In this document: positions 5,766 to 17,302 of the stretch, one piece after another | Position numbering within the stretch: position 1 is the stretch's first letter | Layout: the number at the start of each line of letters is the position of its first letter | Assembly (NCBI GenBank): GCA_037176705.1 | Contig: JBAWUJ010000088.1 | Span: forward strand, 1-64,000 | Direction of reading: 5' to 3' | DNA: 64,000 nt | Origin: Molossus alvarezi | Taxonomy: Eukaryota; Chordata; Mammalia; Chiroptera; Molossidae | Program-made: the position numbers and the translations under genes | Notes under the pieces: generated by a model | Told to the model about the DNA's origin: nothing | The model's input: only the letters and a program-made list of their open reading frames with translations | The model's database searches: none

Positions 5766-8700
5766 ACCCTCTCTGACACATGCAGGAACTCCCTGACTTT
5801 CAAAGAGAGGGATTTTTGATGTCCTGACTTGTTTCTAGGTTCTCATTGCAGGGTGGTAAATATAAACATCACCTACGACCTAAGGTCTGAACCCTTTTCA
5901 GAACACACAGTTCACGGGCGTCTACTACATATGTTCACATCCTCCTCCTGGGGTCCACTCCTTTGGGGTGATGTTTCAAACAACCCCGGGATCACGACTT
6001 AGGAGTCAGGGCTCTCCCGAGGAGAGGACCGTGTGTGTGCGCGCGTGTGCGCGTAACAGGGGCCACATACACATAGGAACACAGGCGAGCTCAGCGGAGG
6101 CCTGTGTCGTGGCCCCACAGACCCAGAGACCTACACTAAACTCCAAGGACGGTCCAAACTACAAAGGTGTTAACTAAATTCACTTGATGGGGGTGTTGCC
6201 CATGTCCTAGGCCCGGACCTACCCTTGGAAATCGGTGGGCGGAGGGAGGATCGGTGTGTCCTGTCTGTCCAGTTCAGTGCTCACCATCCATCCATCCATC
6301 CACCCACCCACCCACCCACCCACCCAACCATCTACCCATCCATCCATGTGAGGGGAACCTAAAGGAGAGTTACCAAAATCGTCAGCTGGAGCACAGTGTT
6401 TCAGTACGCGTGTGCTCGTTGTTCCCGAGACACAGGCTTACTGAGTCCATTCACCCCTACCAGGCCTCCCCGCACCCTCATCACTCCACACCAGCGTTTG
6501 GCCTAGGGAATCGAAGACGCCGAGATGGACTGTTTAACTTCTCCTTGGATGCCCTGGACTTGCACCCCTAAACCGCCACCGCTCAACACCACCGCCACCA
6601 CCCGACCGCCACCTAACCCCCACCCACACCCTGCCCTGTCTCAGAGGGTGGAGGGCAGTTTTCGGCTTTGGCACATGGAGGCGAAGTCTTTCAGCCCCAG
6701 ACTGCCCGCCCGCGCTCCCTTCCTGCAGCTTGGAATCAGTGGCCTAAGTGTGGGGGAGTTGTAGAAGCCTGAGGCAAAGTCCTAGGCTCTCTGCATTTGA
6801 ATGAAGCCATTGCTTTCCCTTGGAATAAGTGGCCCTGGCCTTCCCTTCCCATCCCCTAAGCCCACCCCCACCCCACCCCCAGGCCCAGGCCAGGCCACCT
6901 TGCTTAGGCCCATGCCTGTCTTTGTGGAAAACAGAAGGGTAGGGGTTTCATCCTAAGTTCTGCACCAGGCCTCTGGGCCTCAGAAAATTCACGCATTGGG
7001 TGCCTGCGTGCCTGCCCGTGTGTGACTTGGGGAAGAAAGAGCAGGGACTACAGGGCAGTGGGCATGTGGGAGCTCTCTGTACAACTTCCTCAGTCTCGCC
7101 CTGAGCCCCAAAGGGCTCTAGCCAGAGAGGGAGGGAGGGAGGAAAGAGAGAGGCAAGAGAAAGAATACACACGTACAGCCTATTGAGAAAGAAGCTCAGA
7201 GGCCCACCTCCAGGGACTGAGGATGCCATTGTAATATTCTGAAGGGAAAAGGAGCAAAGGAAAGGCCAACTCTTCCAGGCTGGCTCCGGGGCGAGGTCGG
7301 CCACTGCCCCTGTGTGTTCTCCCCGGGGCCACCAGACATAAGCTACAAAGCGATCTACACATGGCTGCCTTCTGTGCGGGTCTTGGAGGTGCCTAGGCAA
7401 TGTCAAGCTGGGCCCCAAGGCTGGCTGCTACCACTGCCAGGCCTGGGGCCAGTGAGCCAGAGGAGGGATGGGGCTCGCTGAGGCCAGGTGTTGCTGGTTT
7501 CAGAGAATTTAGGACCACGTGAAGCAAGCGGGAGCCAAGACAGGCCAATCCTAGGAGAAAAGCAATGGACACAGCTTGGGTGGGCCTGAATGGGCCGTGG
7601 GGCGGGGCCTCAGGCAATCACCAGGGTGGCCCAGACAGTGGGTGCCAGGTCACCAGAGTCCCAGGGACGGTGCGCGCCCGCCCACCGGGCTGCCTGCCCC
7701 GCGAGGGAAGGGCTCACCCATGGAACAGCAGCCTCCACCAGCACGTGTGCCCGGGACAAAGCTGCCCCTCCAGCTCTCACCCCAATGCCAAAGGACTCAG
7801 TTCTTCCCAGGGATGTCTCTGGTGCCTTTCAAGCTGCCGCTGTCCCTCCCTGCCACCCACCCCCACTCCGCAGCCCGCAGAAAGAGGGTCCCTGGAGCTC
7901 CGTGCGTGGGCAGGCCCTTTCAAAGGAACTGCCTGGGACCCCGGCAGGCTCGACCTCGATTCCCCGTGGTTTGCACAGCCACAAGGGATGGGGACTTCTC
8001 TTCCTGGTACTGGGATCCTGAGCTGGGCGGGGGCCCGGTGTGGGAGGCGAAGCCCTTGCTCCTCAGGGAAGATGTTCCCAGTCGAGGTATCCCTCCTGAT
8101 GTCTCACTACACTCTTAGGTCTCCCACCAGATGGTCTCCCTTGTCACGGGCCCGGAAGCCTTCCGTGAGAAACAAAGCGCGCGGGCCGGCTCGGCGGCTG
8201 GCAGCCGCTCTTCCCTCGCCGGCCCACTGAACATCCTCCAGGTCGAAAGGGAGGGGGAGATCTCCTCGGCCCTCTCAGGGTCTCTGCCCGGGCCGAGGCC
8301 GCAGACTGACGCGAAGCCGATGAAATGGACGAGAGCGCCGCGATATTGAAACGTTTTATTGACTGATTATGTACTTGTATGTCGCCAGAGGCCAAGGGGG
8401 GGGGAGGGAGCGAGCCAGCGAGGGAGGTGTGGAGGCCTGTGTGTGTCTGTGAGGGAGGGAGGGAGGGAGTGTCTGTGCGTGTGTGCCTCTCTCCGGCCCG
8501 CTTCCGGGTCTGCCCGCAGAACCGCGGTCACGCGATCGAGGCACCGAACGAGCGAGGACGACTTGCGGGTGACGCGTGACCGCGCCATCAACGGCGGCCC
8601 TGGCCGCCGGTTGCCTGGGCGACCGGAGAGACAGATTGCCCGGCACCGGACTTCGCCGCTGCAACGGACAGCGACCGCTGCAACGGACAGCGACCGGGTC

Positions 8701-9341
8701 CACCAGTGGCCCGGATCTCTAACGGGCCGTGACTGGGCGCTGCTGTGTCGGTGTGGGTGGGGGCGGGGCGGTGTGCGTGTCCGTGGGGGTGCGTGTGTGT
8801 GTGTCTGGGTGGGGGGGCGAGGCCGGCTGTGGGTGGCCTGGTGTGCTGGGGACTGGGCGGGCGCGGGCGGATCAGGCAATAAATATTAACACGTTGATCT
8901 GAAGGACTTAGGTTTCAAAAGTACTTATTTGACCTAAGACACGACAGTCCCTACCTCTCTGAAAACAGTTGCAGTGTGCACCAGGACCGTTTCCACTCCT
9001 GTGGATGGTTGACGTATCGCGGTATCGCCGGCGCCGGCGAAAACCCCAGGCCACCGGGGTCGGGCTTCTCTGCCCACAGCAGGTGTCCTCCGCCGGAACC
9101 GAGATCGCACAGAGAAGCTGCCTCCTCTCCTCGCTCCGAGGAAATCCCCAAATCCGCCCGGGGACCCGCTTGCCCGCCTGACCTTCCTCGGCACAGGAGG
9201 GGCCTAGGGGAGCAGTCCCTTCCACGACTCCGCGAAATTCCCTGTCCTGCAAGACCGGAGAGCTCTATGAGACTAGGGGGGAGAGAGAGAGGAGGAGAGG
9301 GAGACGGGGGCGGGGCGGGAAAGCGAGAGAGACAGAGAGAG

Positions 9342-9372
<31 letters not shown>

Positions 9373-11328
9373 AGCGGAAAAGAGAGGAGAGAAGACAAGT
9401 GTCCCAAGCACCCTCCCGCTGCCGTGAATCGAGCACGTGCCCGGGCTCCCGAGCGCTGGGCCACGCGTCTCCGTGGCCCCGTTAGTCAGGATGCGATGCG
9501 ACGTGATGTGATGCGATGCGATCCGGCTGGCCTCACTGTGACGTGGGGCAATCGCGCAGCGCCTGCCCGGTGGCGGCTGTGATAAGCTCCGCACGGAGGA
9601 GGTTGACAGCTGGCCGGGTCGGCGCACAGGGGGATGGGCCGTCAGGCCGGGGGCGGGGCGAAAGGGGCGGGGCCGCGGCCGTCCTGAATGCTGGCAATTG
9701 ACAGCACACCTGCGCGCCCCGGGGAAATGGAAGGCGGTGTGTAGGAGCAGGGTCGGGGCAAATGACACAGGGCAGTACCTGCCATGAAAACCACTTTCAC
9801 GGCCTGAGAAATGCAGGTGGGGGCCTCATCCCTTACACTTACTTCTTGACACCTGTGTCGCGTGGAAACAATATCCACGTGAATCGGCCTCCCGGAACTG
9901 TGTCGTCCGTTCGCTTCTCCTTTTTACACATGTCCACTTTTCCCAGACAAAAACGGGATTTGGTGGACTGAAGAGGGTGACAGAGGGATTCCTGGCAGGA
10001 CACGGCGAACCACTCCTGTGGCGGCGGGCACCGAACCGGCGGGGCAACCCCCCCCCAAAAGTCCCGCCCTAGGCGAGCGCCCCCCTCCACCCGTGTGTTT
10101 GGGCCGCCGCCCCGACAACCCACCAAGCTCCAGTCCGATGGCAAAGCGGCAGATGTGTTCCACGGGACACCCCTCCACTGCTCGGCCCGCCTGCCACCAG
10201 CTTCCCATGGGCCGGGGGCCCTACCCTTTGGGCACTGTGAAGCTTTCGCCCCCACTCCTCCCCTTGCCTGGCGTTGGAATCTCTGCCAAGGGCAAGTGGT
10301 GCGGCTGGGCGAGGAGGAGGCCTACTAAGGAAACTTGCCTGCCGTCAACCCCTCCTTCCTGTTCTCCTGTGGGGAATCTTGGTGTGACTCCACACTGCTT
10401 CTTGAAGCAGTGAGTGTGTGGGGAAAGCCAAAGACAATAAACTCTTCAGGTGTTGCAGAGTTCCCTCTTCCCGCTCCCTCCTGCCCTCCCACTTGACCAT
10501 ACCCCCTGGCCCCCTCCCACTCCCTCTCAAAGGCCGCCTGTGATGCAAATGGGACCTGCACCGCTCACAGACACCAGAGAGGTGTGACTGGACGATCCCC
10601 TGAATCACCGGCAGAGGGCTGTCCCCAGCCTGGATCTTTGTGTTCTCATGGGGAAGGAGGTGGAGGAGACACTGCACAGAACATCTGCCTTCCGCTCGCC
10701 CCGTGAATTTATTGCAACCTGAATGCAAGTGAAGGGAGCACAACCTGAACTCATGCACATTTATTACGGAAACGGAGCGAGCCACCCTACGCGTCTGGCC
10801 TAGGGAGCACAGGCAGGCTCTCGGCTCATCTAAAGAGCCTTTTCTGCCTCACATCCCCTTCTGTCTGGAAGTTTTGGTTTTGAAGTTCCTCGCCTAGATA
10901 TTCCTGGTGCAGTTGGACTCCCAAAGTCTCCCCTTTTCTTTGGTCTAGTTCCTGGGAAGGACCTGCCTCTTTGGTCGGTTGGTTGCTCGGTTGCTTGGTT
11001 CATTCCTTTACACTCTTCTTTCCTCCTCCCTCCCTCTCTCCCTCCCTGCTGTCCCAACAACTTCAGGATGATTGCCACTAAGTGGTGTCTGAATTCTCCC
11101 CCTCTCCCCTTCCGTGCCCCCTCCTCCGCTGCACACTTCTGTGACAAGTAGAGTCTGTTGGCCTGGTTCTCAAGATCAGGCCCTGCTACACACGTCCCGC
11201 AAAGCTCTTTGGCTTTGTTTATCTTTCCTGCCTCGGTTTCTCCATTCCTCTTCTCCCAGAATTATCCTGGCATTTCGGTGTCCAACTGCAAATCAAGGAA
11301 ATACCCTCGGGTGAGGTTTAACTGAAGA

Positions 11329-11362
<34 letters not shown>

Positions 11363-11528
11363 CCAACACCAGGACCCGCACCAGCACCAGCACCAGCACC
11401 AGCACCAGCACCAGCACCAGCACCAGCACCAGCAACAACAAAGAATGACTCAAAAAACTCATCAGACTCAAAGATTACACATCGGGTCCTGGGGTGAATT
11501 CTGTGGAAGGCCAGGAGACAAATAGGGG
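5766..11528 (+). repeat. Array unit 2 (5763 bp), CCAC-expanded
   Basis: Complete unit. CCAC6 instead of CCAC4 (+8 bp) and a 1-bp deletion of T near 6453 give a net +7 bp in the left part. CAG10, CACCAG9. A private C-to-T at 7893 destroys a CpG. It carries A at 9727 (unit position 3955). Confidence 0.97.
11331..11432 (+). repeat. CAG10 / CACCAG9 tract (unit 2)
   Basis: Same structure and the same 18-bp interruption as in unit 1, counted directly: 10 CAG and 9 CACCAG. Confidence 0.97.
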
Positions 11529-14500
11529 ACCCTCTCTGACACATGCAGGAACTCCCTGACTTTCAAAGAGAGGGATTTTTGATGTCCTGACTTGTTTCTA
11601 GGTTCTCATTGCAGGGTGGTAAATATAAACATCACCTACGACCTAAGGTCTGAACCCTTTTCAGAACACACAGTTCACGGGCGTCTACTACATATGTTCA
11701 CATCCTCCTCCTGGGGTCCACTCCTTTGGGGTGATGTTTCAAACAACCCCGGGATCACGACTTAGGAGTCAGGGCTCTCCCGAGGAGAGGACCGTGTGTG
11801 TGCGCGCGTGTGCGCGTAACAGGGGCCACATACACATAGGAACACAGGCGAGCTCAGCGGAGGCCTGTGTCGTGGCCCCACAGACCCAGAGACCTACACT
11901 AAACTCCAAGGACGGTCCAAACTACAAAGGTGTTAACTAAATTCACTTGATGGGGGTGTTGCCCATGTCCTAGGCCCGGACCTACCCTTGGAAATCGGTG
12001 GGCGGAGGGAGGATCGGTGTGTCCTGTCTGTCCAGTTCAGTGCTCACCATCCATCCATCCATCCACCCACCCACCCACCCAACCATCTACCCATCCATCC
12101 ATGTGAGGGGAACCTAAAGGAGAGTTACCAAAATCGTCAGCTGGAGCACAGTGTTTCAGTACGCGTGTGCTCGTTGTTCCCGAGACACAGGCTTACTGAG
12201 TCCATTCATCCCCTACCAGGCCTCCCCGCACCCTCATCACTCCACACCAGCGTTTGGCCTAGGGAATCGAAGACGCCGAGATGGACTGTTTAACTTCTCC
12301 TTGGATGCCCTGGACTTGCACCCCTAAACCGCCACCGCTCAACACCACCGCCACCACCCGACCGCCACCTAACCCCCACCCACACCCTGCCCTGTCTCAG
12401 AGGGTGGAGGGCAGTTTTCGGCTTTGGCACATGGAGGCGAAGTCTTTCAGCCCCAGACTGCCCGCCCGCGCTCCCTTCCTGCAGCTTGGAATCAGTGGCC
12501 TAAGTGTGGGGGAGTTGTAGAAGCCTGAGGCAAAGTCCTAGGCTCTCTGCATTTGAATGAAGCCATTGCTTTCCCTTGGAATAAGTGGCCCTGGCCTTCC
12601 CTTCCCATCCCCTAAGCCCACCCCCACCCCACCCCCAGGCCCAGGCCAGGCCACCTTGCTTAGGCCCATGCCTGTCTTTGTGGAAAACAGAAGGGTAGGG
12701 GTTTCATCCTAAGTTCTGCACCAGGCCTCTGGGCCTCAGAAAATTCACGCATTGGGTGCCTGCGTGCCTGCCCGTGTGTGACTTGGGGAAGAAAGAGCAG
12801 GGACTACAGGGCAGTGGGCATGTGGGAGCTCTCTGTACAACTTCCTCAGTCTCGCCCTGAGCCCCAAAGGGCTCTAGCCAGAGAGGGAGGGAGGGAGGAA
12901 AGAGAGAGGCAAGAGAAAGAATACACACGTACAGCCTATTGAGAAAGAAGCTCAGAGGCCCACCTCCAGGGACTGAGGATGCCATTGTAATATTCTGAAG
13001 GGAAAAGGAGCAAAGGAAAGGCCAACTCTTCCAGGCTGGCTCCGGGGCGAGGTCGGCCACTGCCCCTGTGTGTTCTCCCCGGGGCCACCAGACATAAGCT
13101 ACAAAGCGATCTACACATGGCTGCCTTCTGTGCGGGTCTTGGAGGTGCCTAGGCAATGTCAAGCTGGGCCCCAAGGCTGGCTGCTACCACTGCCAGGCCT
13201 GGGGCCAGTGAGCCAGAGGAGGGATGGGGCTCGCTGAGGCCAGGTGTTGCTGGTTTCAGAGAATTTAGGACCACGTGAAGCAAGCGGGAGCCAAGACAGG
13301 CCAATCCTAGGAGAAAAGCAATGGACACAGCTTGGGTGGGCCTGAATGGGCCGTGGGGCGGGGCCTCAGGCAATCACCAGGGTGGCCCAGACAGTGGGTG
13401 CCAGGTCACCAGAGTCCCAGGGACGGTGCGCGCCCGCCCACCGGGCTGCCTGCCCCGCGAGGGAAGGGCTCACCCATGGAACAGCAGCCTCCACCAGCAC
13501 GTGTGCCCGGGACAAAGCTGCCCCTCCAGCTCTCACCCCAATGCCAAAGGACTCAGTTCTTCCCAGGGATGTCTCTGGTGCCTTTCAAGCTGCCGCTGTC
13601 CCTCCCTGCCACCCACCCCCACTCCGCAGCCCGCAGAAAGAGGGTCCCCGGAGCTCCGTGCGTGGGCAGGCCCTTTCAAAGGAACTGCCTGGGACCCCGG
13701 CAGGCTCGACCTCGATTCCCCGTGGTTTGCACAGCCACAAGGGATGGGGACTTCTCTTCCTGGTACTGGGATCCTGAGCTGGGCGGGGGCCCGGTGTGGG
13801 AGGCGAAGCCCTTGCTCCTCAGGGAAGATGTTCCCAGTCGAGGTATCCCTCCTGATGTCTCACTACACTCTTAGGTCTCCCACCAGATGGTCTCCCTTGT
13901 CACGGGCCCGGAAGCCTTCCGTGAGAAACAAAGCGCGCGGGCCGGCTCGGCGGCTGGCAGCCGCTCTTCCCTCGCCGGCCCACTGAACATCCTCCAGGTC
14001 GAAAGGGAGGGGGAGATCTCCTCGGCCCTCTCAGGGTCTCTGCCCGGGCCGAGGCCGCAGACTGACGCGAAGCCGATGAAATGGACGAGAGCGCCGCGAT
14101 ATTGAAACGTTTTATTGACTGATTATGTACTTGTATGTCGCCAGAGGCCAAGGGGGGGGGAGGGAGCGAGCCAGCGAGGGAGGTGTGGAGGCCTGTGTGT
14201 GTCTGTGAGGGAGGGAGGGAGGGAGTGTCTGTGCGTGTGTGCCTCTCTCCGGCCCGCTTCCGGGTCTGCCCGCAGAACCGCGGTCACGCGATCGAGGCAC
14301 CGAACGAGCGAGGACGACTTGCGGGTGACGCGTGACCGCGCCATCAACGGCGGCCCTGGCCGCCGGTTGCCTGGGCGACCGGAGAGACAGATTGCCCGGC
14401 ACCGGACTTCGCCGCTGCAACGGACAGCGACCGCTGCAACGGACAGCGACCGGGTCCACCAGTGGCCCGGATCTCTAACGGGCCGTGACTGGGCGCTGCT

Positions 14501-15097
14501 GTGTCGGTGTGGGTGGGGGCGGGGCGGTGTGCGTGTCCGTGGGGGTGCGTGTGTGTGTGTCTGGGTGGGGGGGCGAGGCCGGCTGTGGGTGGCCTGGTGT
14601 GCTGGGGACTGGGCGGGCGCGGGCGGATCAGGCAATAAATATTAACACGTTGATCTGAAGGACTTAGGTTTCAAAAGTACTTATTTGACCTAAGACACGA
14701 CAGTCCCTACCTCTCTGAAAACAGTTGCAGTGTGCACCAGGACCGTTTCCACTCCTGTGGATGGTTGACGTATCGCGGTATCGCCGGCGCCGGCGAAAAC
14801 CCCAGGCCACCGGGGTCGGGCTTCTCTGCCCACAGCAGGTGTCCTCCGCCGGAACCGAGATCGCACAGAGAAGCTGCCTCCTCTCCTCGCTCCGAGGAAA
14901 TCCCCAAATCCGCCCGGGGACCCGCTTGCCCGCCTGACCTTCCTCGGCACAGGAGGGGCCTAGGGGAGCAGTCCCTTCCACGACTCCGCGAAATTCCCTG
15001 TCCTGCAAGACCGGAGAGCTCTATGAGACTAGGGGGGAGAGAGAGAGGAGGAGAGGGAGACGGGGGCGGGGCGGGAAAGCGAGAGAGACAGAGAGAG

Positions 15098-15128
<31 letters not shown>

Positions 15129-17084
15129 AGCGGAAAAGAGAGGAGAGAAGACAAGTGTCCCAAGCACCCTCCCGCTGCCGTGAATCGAGCACGTGCCCGG
15201 GCTCCCGAGCGCTGGGCCACGCGTCTCCGTGGCCCCGTTAGTCAGGATGCGATGCGACGTGATGTGATGCGATGCGATCCGGCTGGCCTCACTGTGACGT
15301 GGGGCAATCGCGCAGCGCCTGCCCGGTGGCGGCTGTGATAAGCTCCGCACGGAGGAGGTTGACAGCTGGCCGGGTCGGCGCACAGGGGGATGGGCCGTCA
15401 GGCCGGGGGCGGGGCGAAAGGGGCGGGGCCGCGGCCGTCCTGAATGCTGGCAATTGACAGCACACCTGCGCGCCCCGGGGAACTGGAAGGCGGTGTGTAG
15501 GAGCAGGGTCGGGGCAAATGACACAGGGCAGTACCTGCCATGAAAACCACTTTCACGGCCTGAGAAATGCAGGTGGGGGCCTCATCCCTTACACTTACTT
15601 CTTGACACCTGTGTCGCGTGGAAACAATATCCACGTGAATCGGCCTCCCGGAACTGTGTCGTCCGTTCGCTTCTCCTTTTTACACATGTCCACTTTTCCC
15701 AGACAAAAACGGGATTTGGTGGACTGAAGAGGGTGACAGAGGGATTCCTGGCAGGACACGGCGAACCACTCCTGTGGCGGCGGGCACCGAACCGGCGGGG
15801 CAACCCCCCCCCAAAAGTCCCGCCCTAGGCGAGCGCCCCCCTCCACCCGTGTGTTTGGGCCGCCGCCCCGACAACCCACCAAGCTCCAGTCCGATGGCAA
15901 AGCGGCAGATGTGTTCCACGGGACACCCCTCCACTGCTCGGCCCGCCTGCCACCAGCTTCCCATGGGCCGGGGGCCCTACCCTTTGGGCACTGTGAAGCT
16001 TTCGCCCCCACTCCTCCCCTTGCCTGGCGTTGGAATCTCTGCCAAGGGCAAGTGGTGCGGCTGGGCGAGGAGGAGGCCTACTAAGGAAACTTGCCTGCCG
16101 TCAACCCCTCCTTCCTGTTCTCCTGTGGGGAATCTTGGTGTGACTCCACACTGCTTCTTGAAGCAGTGAGTGTGTGGGGAAAGCCAAAGACAATAAACTC
16201 TTCAGGTGTTGCAGAGTTCCCTCTTCCCGCTCCCTCCTGCCCTCCCACTTGACCATACCCCCTGGCCCCCTCCCACTCCCTCTCAAAGGCCGCCTGTGAT
16301 GCAAATGGGACCTGCACCGCTCACAGACACCAGAGAGGTGTGACTGGACGATCCCCTGAATCACCGGCAGAGGGCTGTCCCCAGCCTGGATCTTTGTGTT
16401 CTCATGGGGAAGGAGGTGGAGGAGACACTGCACAGAACATCTGCCTTCCGCTCGCCCCGTGAATTTATTGCAACCTGAATGCAAGTGAAGGGAGCACAAC
16501 CTGAACTCATGCACATTTATTACGGAAACGGAGCGAGCCACCCTACGCGTCTGGCCTAGGGAGCACAGGCAGGCTCTCGGCTCATCTAAAGAGCCTTTTC
16601 TGCCTCACATCCCCTTCTGTCTGGAAGTTTTGGTTTTGAAGTTCCTCGCCTAGATATTCCTGGTGCAGTTGGACTCCCAAAGTCTCCCCTTTTCTTTGGT
16701 CTAGTTCCTGGGAAGGACCTGCCTCTTTGGTCGGTTGGTTGCTCGGTTGCTTGGTTCATTCCTTTACACTCTTCTTTCCTCCTCCCTCCCTCTCTCCCTC
16801 CCTGCTGTCCCAACAACTTCAGGATGATTGCCACTAAGTGGTGTCTGAATTCTCCCCCTCTCCCCTTCCGTGCCCCCTCCTCCGCTGCACACTTCTGTGA
16901 CAAGTAGAGTCTGTTGGCCTGGTTCTCAAGATCAGGCCCTGCTACACACGTCCCGCAAAGCTCTTTGGCTTTGTTTATCTTTCCTGCCTCGGTTTCTCCA
17001 TTCCTCTTCTCCCAGAATTATCCTGGCATTTCGGTGTCCAACTGCAAATCAAGGAAATACCCTCGGGTGAGGTTTAACTGAAGA

Positions 17085-17118
<34 letters not shown>

Positions 17119-17302
17119 CCAACACCAGGACCCGCACCAGCACCAGCACCAGCACCAGCACCAGCACCAGCACCAGCACCAGCACCAGCACCAGCACCAG
17201 CACCAGCAACAACAAAGAATGACTCAAAAAACTCATCAGACTCAAAGATTACACATCGGGTCCTGGGGTGAATTCTGTGGAAGGCCAGGAGACAAATAGG
17301 GG
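11529..17302 (+). repeat. Array unit 3 (5774 bp), longest unit
   Basis: Complete unit with no private substitution that I could find, so it serves as a consensus copy. CAG10, CACCAG12; the hexanucleotide run is the longest of the array and explains the unit's length. It carries C at unit position 3955. Confidence 0.97.
17087..17206 (+). repeat. CAG10 / CACCAG12 tract (unit 3), longest hexamer run
   Basis: Counted directly: 10 CAG, fixed interruption, 12 CACCAG. It accounts for the extra length of unit 3. Confidence 0.97.

Larger units (their letters stand above)
4175..6002 (+). other. Hypothetical spliced plus-strand model crossing the unit junction
   Basis: Exon A is 4175-4637, after a strong acceptor (TTTTCCCAG). 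It closes at a GTGAGT donor at 4638 whose TGA would otherwise be the stop. Exon B is 5488-5538, after the acceptor CTCTTCTCCCAG and before a GTGAGG donor at 5539. Exon C starts at 5852 in the next unit, after CTGAC and CATTGCAG, and ends at TAG 6000-6002. Frame is kept across both junctions. From the ATG at 4366 the product is about 157 residues; exon B and the start of exon C read QIILAFRCPTANQGNTLG then VVNINITYDLRSEP. Exon A is also open upstream of 4366, so an earlier exon is possible. The exon-C coding part is less GC-rich than the island. I recognise no family. The same frames are intact in all complete units. Confidence 0.2.
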
